A stretch of 64,000 nt of DNA, from positions 1 through 64,000 of the forward strand of contig NZ_FMYI01000005.1 of assembly GCF_900096905.1 (NCBI RefSeq), in the 5' to 3' direction. Numbering within the stretch: the stretch's first letter is position 1; every line of letters starts with the position of its first letter. The notes beneath the pieces are model-generated. The model was not told where the DNA came from. It saw only the letters and a program-made list of their open reading frames with translations, and did no database searches. The DNA is from Pelagirhabdus alkalitolerans. Its GTDB lineage: Bacteria; Bacillota; Bacilli; Bacillales; Amphibacillaceae. This document shows, piece by piece, positions 33,815 through 41,716 of the stretch. The position numbers were made by a program, and so were the translations under genes.

Positions 33815-34563
33815 CCAATCACCACCTGATTCTGATTACCCGATAGACGTGCCACATTACCATCATACGTCTCACTCACACGATCCGGTGTGAACACTTC
33901 ATTAGTCTTTCCATAACCGATTAACGTGCGGTTTAACATCATTAACGTATCGAAATAAGTTTCCACTTTACTTAGATCATGATGCACGACAAAGATCGTC
34001 TTTCCTTCAGCTTTCAATTGCCGCAAAAGATGAATAATGATCTCTTCAGAAGTCACATCAATACCAGCAAATGGTTCATCTAAAAATAACACGTCACTTT
34101 CTTGAGCAAGCGCTCGCGCCAAAAACACACGTTGTTGTTGACCACCTGAAAGTTCACCAATTTGCCGCTTCCCGTAATCCTCCATACCAACTGCTCTTAG
34201 TGAATCACTCGCTTTTTCTCTATCTTTCTTACTCGGACGTTGCCACCATTTCAAATGTGGATAGCGTCCCATTACAACAACATCTTCAACCAATACGGGG
34301 AAATCAAAATCAATCATGCTGCGTTGTGGAACATAAGCAATTTGCTTTCTAACCTGGTCGACACGATTACCTAATACACGTACATTACCTTGATTAGTTG
34401 GGATCATTCCCATAATTGCTTTAATCATCGTTGACTTACCTGCCCCATTCGGACCGATAATACCGATTAATTGAGCCGTTTCAGCTTCAAATGACACATC
34501 ATCTAATACAGTCTTTCCATAATAAGAAACAGATAGATGGTCAACTTCAATCGCTTGAGTCAT
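33811..34563 (-). CDS. Metal ABC transporter ATP-binding protein
   Basis: A 250-residue ATPase, the first gene of the metal transporter operon. Walker A is GPNGAGKST, the Q-loop lies in AYVPQR, the signature is LSGGQQQRVFLARAL, Walker B VLFLDEPFAGID, and the switch His is in VVHHDLSK. GGGAGGC is placed before the ATG. Upstream lie two palindromes at equal internal spacing that look like operators of a metal-responsive repressor. Confidence 0.92.
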   Translation of the reverse strand: MTQAIEVDHLSVSYYGKTVLDDVSFEAETAQLIGIIGPNGAGKSTMIKAIMGMIPTNQGNVRVLGNRVDQVRKQIAYVPQRSMIDFDFPVLVEDVVVMGRYPHLKWWQRPSKKDREKASDSLRAVGMEDYGKRQIGELSGGQQQRVFLARALAQESDVLFLDEPFAGIDVTSEEIIIHLLRQLKAEGKTIFVVHHDLSKVETYFDTLMMLNRTLIGYGKTNEVFTPDRVSETYDGNVARLSGNQNQVVIG

Positions 34564-34610
34564 GGTATAAAGCCTCCCTTGTTACCGCATTATATTTACT
34601 ATAGACAATT

Positions 34611-34630
34611 AAGTTGCGTTAGTGCAACTT
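34611..34630 (-). promoter_or_regulatory. Proximal operator-like palindrome of the metal transporter operon
   Basis: AAGTTGCGTTAGTGCAACTT: arms AAGTTGC and GCAACTT (7 bp perfect) around six bases, centred about 57 bases before the ATG of the ATPase gene. Form and place fit a DtxR/MntR-type metalloregulator site; the regulator itself is not in the window. Confidence 0.55.
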
Positions 34631-34686
34631 TTTCGTAAAAAAATTTCTATCTTACTAATAATCATTAAAGTTTCGATTAGTTAATA

Positions 34687-34706
34687 AAGTTTTCCCAGAC
34701 CAACTT
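34687..34706 (-). promoter_or_regulatory. Distal operator-like palindrome of the metal transporter operon
   Basis: A second AAGTT-N10-AACTT element with the same arm spacing as the proximal one, 76 bases further upstream. The flanks also agree: both are preceded by CGAAA and followed by T(A/T)ATT on the minus strand. The match of arms, spacing and flanks between the two copies makes chance unlikely. The remaining bases of this roughly 300-base gap are AT-rich and show no gene. Confidence 0.5.
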
Positions 34707-34799
34707 TTTCGAATAAAAAAACGATAGCTTTCGACTAATGCTATACTATGCTTCAGTATAAAAACATTCTCCTGTCTTTGTCAACATTTTTATTAAATT

Positions 34800-34829
34800 A
34801 AAGGATAGAATTTTAAAATTCTATCCTTT
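34800..34829. terminator. Terminator after the first ElaA-like acetyltransferase gene
   Basis: A perfect 15-bp palindromic stem: AAAGGATAGAATTTT (34800-34814) and its reverse complement (34815-34829). The minus-strand side continues TTTAATTTAAT, the plus-strand side has TTTCGTTTTTT. The lack of a loop means the hairpin must fray at its AT-rich centre. Confidence 0.6.
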
Positions 34830-34862
34830 CGTTTTTTGAAAAATCGTATCAATCTCCTTTTA

Positions 34863-35306
34863 CTAAGCTTTTTGCCGAATCATATCCACGTGCCATATCC
34901 CATCTTCTAAATAGTGCTCAGTCACTTCTTTAAAACCAAACGATCGATAAAAGGCTAATAAGTATACTTGCGCATGAACCTTTTGATAACGGTTAGGAAA
35001 TTTCGATTCAACCACTTCGATCGATTGTTTGACGAGTTCAATGCCGTATCTTTTCTGACGATGTTCTGGATGAACAACAATTCGTCCAATGGATACATGG
35101 TCAGCTTCTTCACCTGTAATCAAGCGTGAATAGGCTACAATTTTCTCTCCTTCTGTCGCAAATAGATGAAGACATTCAACATCAACACCATCGACCTCAG
35201 GATAAGCACAATTTTGCTCCACAACAAACACATCGACTCTTAACTTTAAAATTGTATAGAGCTCTTGTAAATTCAATTGATTAAACGTTTTAAGATGCCA
35301 TTTCAT
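34863..35306 (-). CDS. GNAT acetyltransferase, ElaA family
   Basis: A 147-residue acetyltransferase with the ElaA pattern: an N-terminal LRVDVFVVEQNCAYPEVDGVD, then the acetyl-CoA motif SIGRIVVHPEHRQKRYGIEL, and a C-terminal strand pair ending FYRSFGFKEVTEHY. It has a close paralogue directly upstream (4-base gap), so the two arose by tandem duplication and then diverged. Substrate unknown. Confidence 0.85.
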   Translation of the reverse strand: MKWHLKTFNQLNLQELYTILKLRVDVFVVEQNCAYPEVDGVDVECLHLFATEGEKIVAYSRLITGEEADHVSIGRIVVHPEHRQKRYGIELVKQSIEVVESKFPNRYQKVHAQVYLLAFYRSFGFKEVTEHYLEDGIWHVDMIRQKA

Positions 35307-35309
35307 CGT

Positions 35310-35765
35310 CTAGTCCTCCCTTCGCTTTAAAAGCATGTCTACATGCTCGATATCGCAATCAAAATACTTCTCTGATACGCTCTCAAACCCAAACGTTCCA
35401 TAAAATTTCTCTAAATAAGCTTCTGCTTGGATTTTTATACTAGGTTCATTCATTTTCTTAAACATATGTAGAATGCTTTGTTCCATTAACGCTTTTGCAT
35501 AGCCATTCCCGCGTTCAGAAGATTTAACAATCACTCGCCCAATCGATGCTTCATCATAAAAGTAGCTATTAGGAATTAATCGCGCATAAGCCACAACATC
35601 ATCATTTTTCATTAAAAAAATGTGATCACTGACTTGATCACACGAATCAAATTCATGATATGCAGAATCCTGCTCAACAATAAATGTATCAGATCTTAAT
35701 GTCGCTATTTTATACCATTCTATTGGCAGTAATTGATCGAACGATTTAATTATCCAGTTTTCCAT
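35310..35765 (-). CDS. GNAT acetyltransferase, ElaA family (paralogue of the next gene)
   Basis: A protein of about 151 residues aligned over its full length with the gene downstream: LRSDTFIVEQDSAYHEFDSCD replaces LRVDVFVVEQNCAYPEVDGVD, and SIGRVIVKSSERGNGYAKAL is the acetyl-CoA loop. The frame is open to ATG 35786, but AAAGGCGGGGGG inside it serves the ATG at 35765. Downstream of a small gene of unknown function. Substrate unknown. Confidence 0.85.
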   Translation of the reverse strand: MENWIIKSFDQLLPIEWYKIATLRSDTFIVEQDSAYHEFDSCDQVSDHIFLMKNDDVVAYARLIPNSYFYDEASIGRVIVKSSERGNGYAKALMEQSILHMFKKMNEPSIKIQAEAYLEKFYGTFGFESVSEKYFDCDIEHVDMLLKRRED

Positions 35766-35782
35766 TGCTATCCCCCCGCCTT

Positions 35783-36070
35783 TCATTTTTCTATTTTAAT
35801 CTGCGCAACTTCAAACGCTAAATCATCATTTCCATAAGCTTGTAATACGTCTAACAATAATTCTCTATCTATATCATCCGCTTCCTTTTTCGGAACCGTT
35901 TGATCTAATGCTTCTAACAAACGAGTTGATATCGGTTGATTAGGATAAGCCTTTTGATAAATTTCTGTTGGGTTAAGGTCATAATTCACACACCACTGCG
36001 CAAACAATAAGATCATGACATTTTCCTGTTGTTTATATTGTTCAATAATATACTGATCTTTTTCATTCAT
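35783..36070 (-). CDS. Hypothetical small protein
   Basis: A 95-residue acidic, mostly helical protein without membrane segment or signal peptide. Features that can be seen: an internal segment MILLFAQWCVNYDLNPTEIY, and a helical C-terminal half rich in Asp, Glu and Leu. I do not recognise the family. It starts the three-gene unit with the two ElaA-like acetyltransferases and is divergent from trhO, 186 bases away. Confidence 0.65.
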   Translation of the reverse strand: MNEKDQYIIEQYKQQENVMILLFAQWCVNYDLNPTEIYQKAYPNQPISTRLLEALDQTVPKKEADDIDRELLLDVLQAYGNDDLAFEVAQIKIEK

Positions 36071-36165
36071 AACACGTCACACCCTTCATTTGAAAAATAT
36101 ATCAGCTTCGCTTCTAAATCGCAACTTAATAAGCAGATTCAATTTTTAGATAATAAACTAAAAGA

Positions 36166-36194
36166 TTGAAAAAATACCTTGACTCACTTATAAT
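36166..36194 (+). promoter_or_regulatory. Sigma-A promoter of trhO
   Basis: -35 TTGAAA (36166-36171), 17-base spacer, -10 TATAAT (36189-36194). The expected start is near 36201, exactly where the leader's first stem begins. Confidence 0.75.
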
Positions 36195-36200
36195 ATTGAC

Positions 36201-36249
36201 TTGCAAGAGACTATCGTGTACCCCTACAACCGTATCTTGCAAATACGAT
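36201..36249 (+). promoter_or_regulatory. Structured leader of trhO, possible pseudoknot
   Basis: TTGCAAGA (36201-36208) is exactly complementary to TCTTGCAA (36235-36242). A second pairing, ATCGTGT (36213-36219) with ATACGAT (36243-36249), crosses the first, so the two make either an H-type pseudoknot or alternative folds. The structure ends six bases before the Shine-Dalgarno AGGTGG. I recognise no described riboswitch; the arrangement would suit control of translation initiation. Confidence 0.4.
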
Positions 36250-36268
36250 GAATTAGGTGGTTATTAAA

Positions 36269-37237
36269 ATGGAAAATTATCAAGTATTATTGTACTATCA
36301 TTATGTGAAAATGGAGGATCCTGACGCATTCGTTAAGGAACATAAAGAACTTTGTGAATCACTGGGATTACGCGGGCGTATTCTTGTTTCACATGAAGGG
36401 ATTAACGGCACAGCTTCAGGTCCAGTTGAGGCGACCGAAAAGTATATGGCAATCATGCATGACGATCCTCGCTTTAGCGATATGCCCTTCAAAGTCGATC
36501 CAGCTGATCAGCACGCTTTTAAGAAATTGAAGGTCAAACATCGTCCAGAGCTTGTCACATTACGCTTAGGTGCTGAAGACATTGATCCTAACGAAGTTAC
36601 AGGGAACTACTTAGAACCAGAAGAATTCTATGAGAAGATGCAAGATGAGAATACGATTGTGATTGATGCCAGAAATGATTATGAATATGATCTCGGTCAT
36701 TTCCGAGGGGCTATTCGTCCAGATATTCGTACCTTCAGAGAGTTACCTGACTGGATTGAAGAACACAAGAAAAAGTTTGAAGGCAAAGAGATTTTAACTT
36801 ACTGTACAGGCGGTATTCGTTGTGAGAAATTCTCAGGTTGGTTACTTGAAAAAGGTTTTGAAAATGTTAACCAATTGCACGGAGGCATTGCAACATACGC
36901 TAAACACCCGAAAACAAAAGGACAACTGTGGGATGGTAAAATGTATGTATTCGATGAACGTATCAGCGTCCCTATCAATCAAGTTGAACATGTTGTTGTC
37001 GGTCGCGATTATTTCGATGATACACCATGTGAACGTTATGTGAATTGTGGCAACCCTGAATGCAACGAACAAATCATTTGTTCAGAAGAAAATGAACATA
37101 AATATTTACGTGGTTGCACGCACGAATGTCGAGTTCATGAGAGAAACCGTTATGTTGAAGAACACGGTTTAACAGATAAACAAGTACAAGAACGACTAGA
37201 AGCTTTAAAAGACGAATCTGTCGGAAAAGCTGTATAA
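36269..37237 (+). CDS. trhO: tRNA uridine(34) hydroxylase TrhO (rhodanese family)
   Basis: A 322-residue TrhO/YceA-type protein that uses O2 to hydroxylate U34 of certain tRNAs, the first step to 5-methoxyuridine or 5-carboxymethoxyuridine. It has an N-terminal ferredoxin-like domain (residues 1-95), a rhodanese domain with the catalytic Cys in LTYCTGGIRCEKFS, and a Cys-rich C-terminal part (CERYVNCGNPECN and CTHECRVHE). A GTG at 36257 opens the frame, but AGGTGG (36255-36260) overlaps it, so the ATG at 36269 is the start. Confidence 0.92.
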   Translation: MENYQVLLYYHYVKMEDPDAFVKEHKELCESLGLRGRILVSHEGINGTASGPVEATEKYMAIMHDDPRFSDMPFKVDPADQHAFKKLKVKHRPELVTLRLGAEDIDPNEVTGNYLEPEEFYEKMQDENTIVIDARNDYEYDLGHFRGAIRPDIRTFRELPDWIEEHKKKFEGKEILTYCTGGIRCEKFSGWLLEKGFENVNQLHGGIATYAKHPKTKGQLWDGKMYVFDERISVPINQVEHVVVGRDYFDDTPCERYVNCGNPECNEQIICSEENEHKYLRGCTHECRVHERNRYVEEHGLTDKQVQERLEALKDESVGKAV

Positions 37238-37243
37238 ATATGA

Positions 37244-37283
37244 AAAGATGCCAGACAATATTGAATATTGCCTGGCATCTTTC
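37244..37283 (+). terminator. Terminator after trhO
   Basis: Stem AAAGATGCCAG (37244-37254) pairs with CTGGCATCTTT (37272-37282); CAATAT/ATATTG extends it inward after one mismatch. The T run is short (TTTCG), so this is a strong hairpin with a weak tail. Confidence 0.75.
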
Positions 37284-37310
37284 GTTTGTCCACCTACCAT
37301 TGCATATACT

Positions 37311-37339
37311 TTGACTTTCATAGAGCAGGTTGCTATCGT
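37311..37339 (+). promoter_or_regulatory. Candidate promoter of the glutathione peroxidase gene
   Basis: -35 TTGACT (37311-37316), 17-base spacer, extended -10 TGCTATCGT (37331-37339), about 25 bases before the ATG. Confidence 0.5.
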
Positions 37340-37360
37340 TAACAAAAAGGAGGCTTTTTC

Positions 37361-37843
37361 ATGGGCGTATACGACTTTAATGTCACAACGATCAACCAAG
37401 AAAAACAGTCATTACGCGATTACGAAGGTGATGTTCTTCTAATCGTTAACACAGCAACTAAATGTGGCCTTAAAAATCAATTTAACGGTTTACAACAGTT
37501 GCATGATACGTATAAAGATCAAGGTTTCACGGTGCTTGGTTTTCCGAGTAATCAATTTTTAAATCAAGAACCAGGAACAGATGAAGATATTAACCAAACA
37601 TGCCAAATGAATTTTGGTGTTACTTTCCCTCTCTTTAGCAAAATAAATGTTAATGGAAAAAATGCACATCCTTTATTCACTTATTTAACACAAGAGGCAC
37701 CTGGTGTAATGGGCGGAAAAATTAAGTGGAATTTCACTAAATTCTTAATTAATCGCCAAGGTGAGGTTGTTGAACGTTTTGCACCTAAAACCGAACCAGA
37801 AAAGATTGAAGAATTTATTAAAGAACAGCTAGAAAAAAGTTAA
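37361..37843 (+). CDS. Glutathione peroxidase family thiol peroxidase (BsaA-like)
   Basis: A 160-residue peroxidase. The peroxidatic Cys35 is in NTATKCGLKNQ, the partner Gln in LGFPSNQF, and Trp/Asn in KIKWNFTKFL complete the catalytic tetrad. In Firmicutes these enzymes use thioredoxin or bacillithiol rather than glutathione; residue Cys 82 region (NQTCQMNFG) offers the resolving Cys known in the thioredoxin-dependent group. Single-gene unit with AAAGGAGG before the ATG and its own terminator. Confidence 0.92.
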   Translation: MGVYDFNVTTINQEKQSLRDYEGDVLLIVNTATKCGLKNQFNGLQQLHDTYKDQGFTVLGFPSNQFLNQEPGTDEDINQTCQMNFGVTFPLFSKINVNGKNAHPLFTYLTQEAPGVMGGKIKWNFTKFLINRQGEVVERFAPKTEPEKIEEFIKEQLEKS

Positions 37844-37854
37844 TCTATAAAACA

Positions 37855-37898
37855 AAAAACAGCTAAGCAGTCATTTTCTTGTCTGATTAGCTGTTTTT
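37855..37898. terminator. Terminator between the peroxidase gene and ribH
   Basis: Stem AAAAACAGCTAA (37855-37866 region) pairs with TTAGCTGTTTTT (37887-37898); inner part can fold further through CAG/CTG. A and T tracts on both sides suit two convergent genes. Confidence 0.82.
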
Positions 37899-37917
37899 AT
37901 TATGCAATCTCTCTTCA

Positions 37918-38388
37918 TTATTTACTCAAATCACGAATTAAATTCGCCATTTCAATTGCGGATACAGCAGCATCTGCACCTTTATTACCCGCTTTTGTTC
38001 CAGCTCTTTCAATCGCTTGCTCGATCGTTTCAGTTGTTAATACACCGAAAATAACAGGAACACCTGAATTTAACGATACATTCGATACACCTTTAGCCAC
38101 TTCGCTACATACATAATCAAAGTGTGGAGTTGAACCGCGAATAACTGTCCCTAACGTAATAACAGCATCATATTCGTTTGAGTCTGCTAGCTTTTTCGCG
38201 ACAAGTGGAATTTCAAACGCACCCGGTACCCATGTAACTGTGATATCATCTTCTTTTACACCATGTCTTTTCAATGTGCCTTCAGCACCACTTAACAATT
38301 CACTTGTAATAAAATCGTTAAAACGTCCCACCACAATTGCTACTTTTAAATTCGTTCCTACTAATTGACCTTCAATTTTTTTACTCAT
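37918..38388 (-). CDS. ribH: 6,7-dimethyl-8-ribityllumazine synthase
   Basis: A 156-residue lumazine synthase that condenses the ribityl-aminouracil with dihydroxybutanone phosphate. The substrate loops PGAFEIPLVAKKL and GTVIRGSTPHFDYVC (with the catalytic His) are intact. It is the last gene of ribDE-ribBA-ribH, 11 bases after ribBA. Confidence 0.96.
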   Translation of the reverse strand: MSKKIEGQLVGTNLKVAIVVGRFNDFITSELLSGAEGTLKRHGVKEDDITVTWVPGAFEIPLVAKKLADSNEYDAVITLGTVIRGSTPHFDYVCSEVAKGVSNVSLNSGVPVIFGVLTTETIEQAIERAGTKAGNKGADAAVSAIEMANLIRDLSK

Positions 38389-38399
38389 ATTTTTTCCTC

Positions 38400-39590
38400 C
38401 TAGCCTTTTAATAAATGACCTAATTTAGATTTTTTTGTATTTAAATAATGTTCATTGGATTTATTGGATGGAATTTGAATCGCTTTACGTTCAACGACAT
38501 CAATCCCATAAGATGTCATACCATCCATTTTCCGAGGGTTGTTTGTAAGAAGCGTTATTTTTAAAGCCCCTACATCTCTTAAGATCTGTGCGCTCACGGC
38601 ATAATCTCGCAAATCATCTTCAAAACCTAGTTGGTGATTCGCTTCAACCGTGTCATAACCAATTTCCTGAAGCTTATAAGCTTTCAATTTATTAATGAGT
38701 CCAATGCCTCGACCTTCTTGACGCATATAGACAAGTACGCCTGCTTTTGCTTCTTCAATTTCTTTTAATGCTTGCTCTAACTGAGGGCCACAATCACAAC
38801 GATGCGAACCAAACACATCACCCGTCAAGCATTCCGAGTGAATGCGAACAAGTGGTGCTTCTTCATTTTCAATATCACCTTTAATTAAAGCGACGTGTTC
38901 CTTTCCACTCGTCTTCTCTGTGTAGGCTGCTAATCGAAAGTCACCGTATTCAGTCGGTAGTTGGATTTCAACCTCTTTATCGATCAACTGATCGTGCTTT
39001 TTTCGATATTGAATTAAATCTTCAATCGAAATCATTTTCATTTGTTTTTCTTTAGCCAGTTGTTCAAGAGCTGGCATTCTTGCCATCGTACCATCTTCAT
39101 TCATAATTTCACATATAACGCCTGCTTTCACCGATCCAGCTAAATGAGCCAAGTCAACTGCCGCCTCAGTATGTCCCGGTCTTACGAGAACACCTGCGTC
39201 CTCTGCTATTAGGGGAAATACATGACCAGGTCGCTTAAAATCCGCAGCCGTTGCATCTTCTTCTAACATCGCTAAAATGGTTTCCGAACGTTCATATGCA
39301 CTAATCCCTGTATGAGCGGTATGATGATCAATACTCACTGTAAAAGCTGTACCGTGGGGGTCGGTATTTTGATCAACCATCGCCATTAGCCCTAAACGAT
39401 TCGCAATAGCTTTTGAAATAGGCGTACAAATAAGTCCTCGCCCATCTGTTGCCATTTGATTAATCGCATCTGGTGTTGCATGCTCAGCAAGCATGACAAA
39501 ATCGCCTTCGTTCTCACGATTTTCATCATCGACAACAATAATCATCTCACCACTTTTTAATGCCTCTATTGCTTCTTTAACTGTGTTCAT
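38400..39590 (-). CDS. ribBA: Bifunctional dihydroxybutanone-phosphate synthase / GTP cyclohydrolase II
   Basis: A 396-residue fusion. The N-terminal half (to about 200) is RibB, with DDENRENEGDF and the Mg-binding Glu and His residues. The C-terminal half is RibA, with the zinc site CLTGDVFGSHRCDCGPQL and RQEGRGIGL. It supplies both precursors of riboflavin. It lies 12 bases after ribE. Confidence 0.97.
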   Translation of the reverse strand: MNTVKEAIEALKSGEMIIVVDDENRENEGDFVMLAEHATPDAINQMATDGRGLICTPISKAIANRLGLMAMVDQNTDPHGTAFTVSIDHHTAHTGISAYERSETILAMLEEDATAADFKRPGHVFPLIAEDAGVLVRPGHTEAAVDLAHLAGSVKAGVICEIMNEDGTMARMPALEQLAKEKQMKMISIEDLIQYRKKHDQLIDKEVEIQLPTEYGDFRLAAYTEKTSGKEHVALIKGDIENEEAPLVRIHSECLTGDVFGSHRCDCGPQLEQALKEIEEAKAGVLVYMRQEGRGIGLINKLKAYKLQEIGYDTVEANHQLGFEDDLRDYAVSAQILRDVGALKITLLTNNPRKMDGMTSYGIDVVERKAIQIPSNKSNEHYLNTKKSKLGHLLKG

Positions 39591-39602
39591 TTGCTATTCG
39601 CC

Positions 39603-40247
39603 TCACTTTAAAAATCCAAATTGATCAAGTTTTTCTTTCGTTACATCATCACCTGATGCATCATGCGTGATCAAACGCTCGATATATTTTGCTAATAGAT
39701 CAAATTCTAAATTGACAGGATCGCCAACTTCCTTACCCCCTAAAATGGTGGCTGATTGGGTTTCAGGAATCAACGAGATCATAAAAGCATCTTCTTTACG
39801 GTCAAATACCGTTAGCGATGTTCCATCGACTGTTACCGAGCCTTTATCGATAAAATAGCGACCATCTTCTGTTTCAAATGAAATAAGCATATATTTCGCA
39901 TTAGCTTCTTCCCACATATCTTTAATATACCCAACTCGATCGACATGACCTGAAACAAAATGCCCACCGAAACGCGCGTTAGCTGCCATCGCTCTTTCTA
40001 AATTCACATGTTTGCCAACTTCTAATTGCTTTAATGATGTCGCTCGAAACGTTTCTGGCATCACATCAACTGTAAATCCGTTATCCGTAAAATCTGTCAC
40101 TGTTAAGCAAACACCATTAACAGCAATACTGTCGCCAATCTTAACATCTGACATAATCAATTGTGCCTTAATCGATAAGACCAAACTTGTTGACTCTTGT
40201 TCAATAGCTTCAATTAAACCTTTTTCTTCAACAATACCTGTAAACAT
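39603..40247 (-). CDS. ribE: Riboflavin synthase, alpha subunit
   Basis: A 214-residue riboflavin synthase made of two lumazine-binding repeats: MFTGIVEEKGLIEAIE starts the first and HVDRVGYIKDM lies in the second. It dismutates two lumazines to riboflavin and the aminouracil. It sits 6 bases after ribD in the same unit. Bacillus usage sometimes calls it ribB or ribE. Confidence 0.96.
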   Translation of the reverse strand: MFTGIVEEKGLIEAIEQESTSLVLSIKAQLIMSDVKIGDSIAVNGVCLTVTDFTDNGFTVDVMPETFRATSLKQLEVGKHVNLERAMAANARFGGHFVSGHVDRVGYIKDMWEEANAKYMLISFETEDGRYFIDKGSVTVDGTSLTVFDRKEDAFMISLIPETQSATILGGKEVGDPVNLEFDLLAKYIERLITHDASGDDVTKEKLDQFGFLK

Positions 40248-40253
40248 GGTAGG

Positions 40254-41339
40254 TTACGCCTCCTTTTTTTGTCGTGCTGTTATTTTTAAATCAGGACCTA
40301 TTTTTTCAACATCTTCAAATTCAAGGTCAATCGCTTCCTTCATCCACTCAGGTGACTGACCACCAACGGCTGTTAGTGCGTCTATCCCTGTTAACATTTT
40401 CGGTGCAATATACCACTGTATTCGATGAAAGGCTTTTGCTTTTATAAAACTCGCATGAACCATGCGTCCCCCTTCAACATACAAGGATTGAATACCTCCT
40501 TCACCCAATACATCAAGGACAGCATTAATCTCAACTGTATCTGTGTTTAATTGAATGACTTCAATGTGTTCTGGAACTGTTTGAATGCGTTGTTCACTTA
40601 CATGCTTCGTCGTGATTAGCCATGTTTTAGCAGCATGATCAAAAACACGTTCTGAAAAGCTAAAATCTAAATCGGTTGATAAAACAATTCGAATAGGGGA
40701 CGTCCCTACAGCTGGTTCTCTAACCGTTAACTGAGGGTCATCGGCTTTTACCGTTTGACTACCCACTAAAATCGCATCATGTTTCGCACGGTCTAAGTGA
40801 ACATCAATCCGTGCATCTTTTGATGTAATCCACTTACTATCTCCCGTTTTTGTCGCAATTTTACCATCTAATGTTGTCGCTGCTTTTAATGTGACAAAAG
40901 GTTTTTTATAGTGCATGTAATGAAAGAAAAAACGATTCAGTTCAAGTGCTTCGTTTTCTTTTAGACCGACTTCAACATCAATGCCTGCTTCTTCTAATAT
41001 CTGAATACCTTTCCCTTGTACATTCGGATTTGGATCAACGGATGCGATGACAACACGTTTTACTTGTTTTTCGACTAACAAGCGAGCGCAGGGTGGTGTT
41101 TTACCATAATGCGCACACGGTTCTAACGTGACATAAACGGTTGAATCCACTGCGTGATCTTTTGCTTGCTCAAGCGCAATAACCTCAGCATGTGCTTCAC
41201 CTGGCTTCAAGTGACTTCCCATTCCAACAATTCGTCCGTCTTTAACAACAACGGCACCAACTGATGGATTGGGACTCGTTTGACCTACGGTTGCTTTCGC
41301 TAATGACAAGGCTAATTCCATATAATCAGCTGCTTTCAT
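40254..41339 (-). CDS. ribD: Bifunctional diaminohydroxyphosphoribosylaminopyrimidine deaminase / reductase
   Basis: A 361-residue fusion. The N-terminal deaminase has the zinc motifs GEAHAEVIAL and EPCAHYGKTPPCARLL; the C-terminal reductase begins around residue 150 with KAATTLDGKIAT and has the NADPH-binding region VEGGRMVHASFI. It is the first gene behind the FMN riboswitch and its terminator. Confidence 0.96.
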   Translation of the reverse strand: MKAADYMELALSLAKATVGQTSPNPSVGAVVVKDGRIVGMGSHLKPGEAHAEVIALEQAKDHAVDSTVYVTLEPCAHYGKTPPCARLLVEKQVKRVVIASVDPNPNVQGKGIQILEEAGIDVEVGLKENEALELNRFFFHYMHYKKPFVTLKAATTLDGKIATKTGDSKWITSKDARIDVHLDRAKHDAILVGSQTVKADDPQLTVREPAVGTSPIRIVLSTDLDFSFSERVFDHAAKTWLITTKHVSEQRIQTVPEHIEVIQLNTDTVEINAVLDVLGEGGIQSLYVEGGRMVHASFIKAKAFHRIQWYIAPKMLTGIDALTAVGGQSPEWMKEAIDLEFEDVEKIGPDLKITARQKKEA

Positions 41340-41369
41340 AACGTCCCCTCCTTCGATCAGATTTTATTC

Positions 41370-41405
41370 ATTAAAAAAAAGCCCCAGATACATACCTGGG
41401 GCTTT
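41370..41405 (-). terminator. Terminator of the FMN riboswitch expression platform
   Basis: Minus strand stem AAAGCCCCAG (41405-41396) pairs with CTGGGGCTTT (41387-41378), then eight T. It lies between the FMN aptamer and ribD, so FMN binding would favour premature termination. Confidence 0.92.
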
Positions 41406-41516
41406 GGCTTGTTCAGTCATTAACAAACGATCCTTTCGCTAAAATACGTCAAGCAAAACGGTTCAAAAAACAAACCTTATACTTGTAGTAAGACGAAATG
41501 TTGATCGTTTTAACCA

Positions 41517-41661
41517 TTCTTTTTCTCATCCAGACTCTAACTGTCGGTTTTGGCCTCTCACCAAATCCACCTTCGCAACGTCAGCTGCTCCGGGTCACGG
41601 ACTTAAGATGATTCGATCATCTCATACCGTCGGTCGGGAATTACACCCTGCCCCAAAAGAA
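41517..41661 (-). promoter_or_regulatory. FMN riboswitch (RFN element)
   Basis: The conserved RFN blocks are readable on the minus strand in order: GGGGCAGGGTG, TTCCCGACCG, GGTATGAG-type P3, AGTCCGTGACCCG, GGTGGATTTGGTGAGA, GGCCAAAACCGACAG, and GTCTGGATGAGA, closed by the P1 stem TTCTTTTT/AAAAAGAA. With the downstream terminator it controls the rib operon by transcription attenuation. Bases 41406-41516 between aptamer and terminator should hold the antiterminator strand. Confidence 0.96.
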
Positions 41662-41716
41662 TTTTAATTATTTAATTGATCATAGTTTAACACACTTTTT
41701 TTTCGATTGCACCTAT

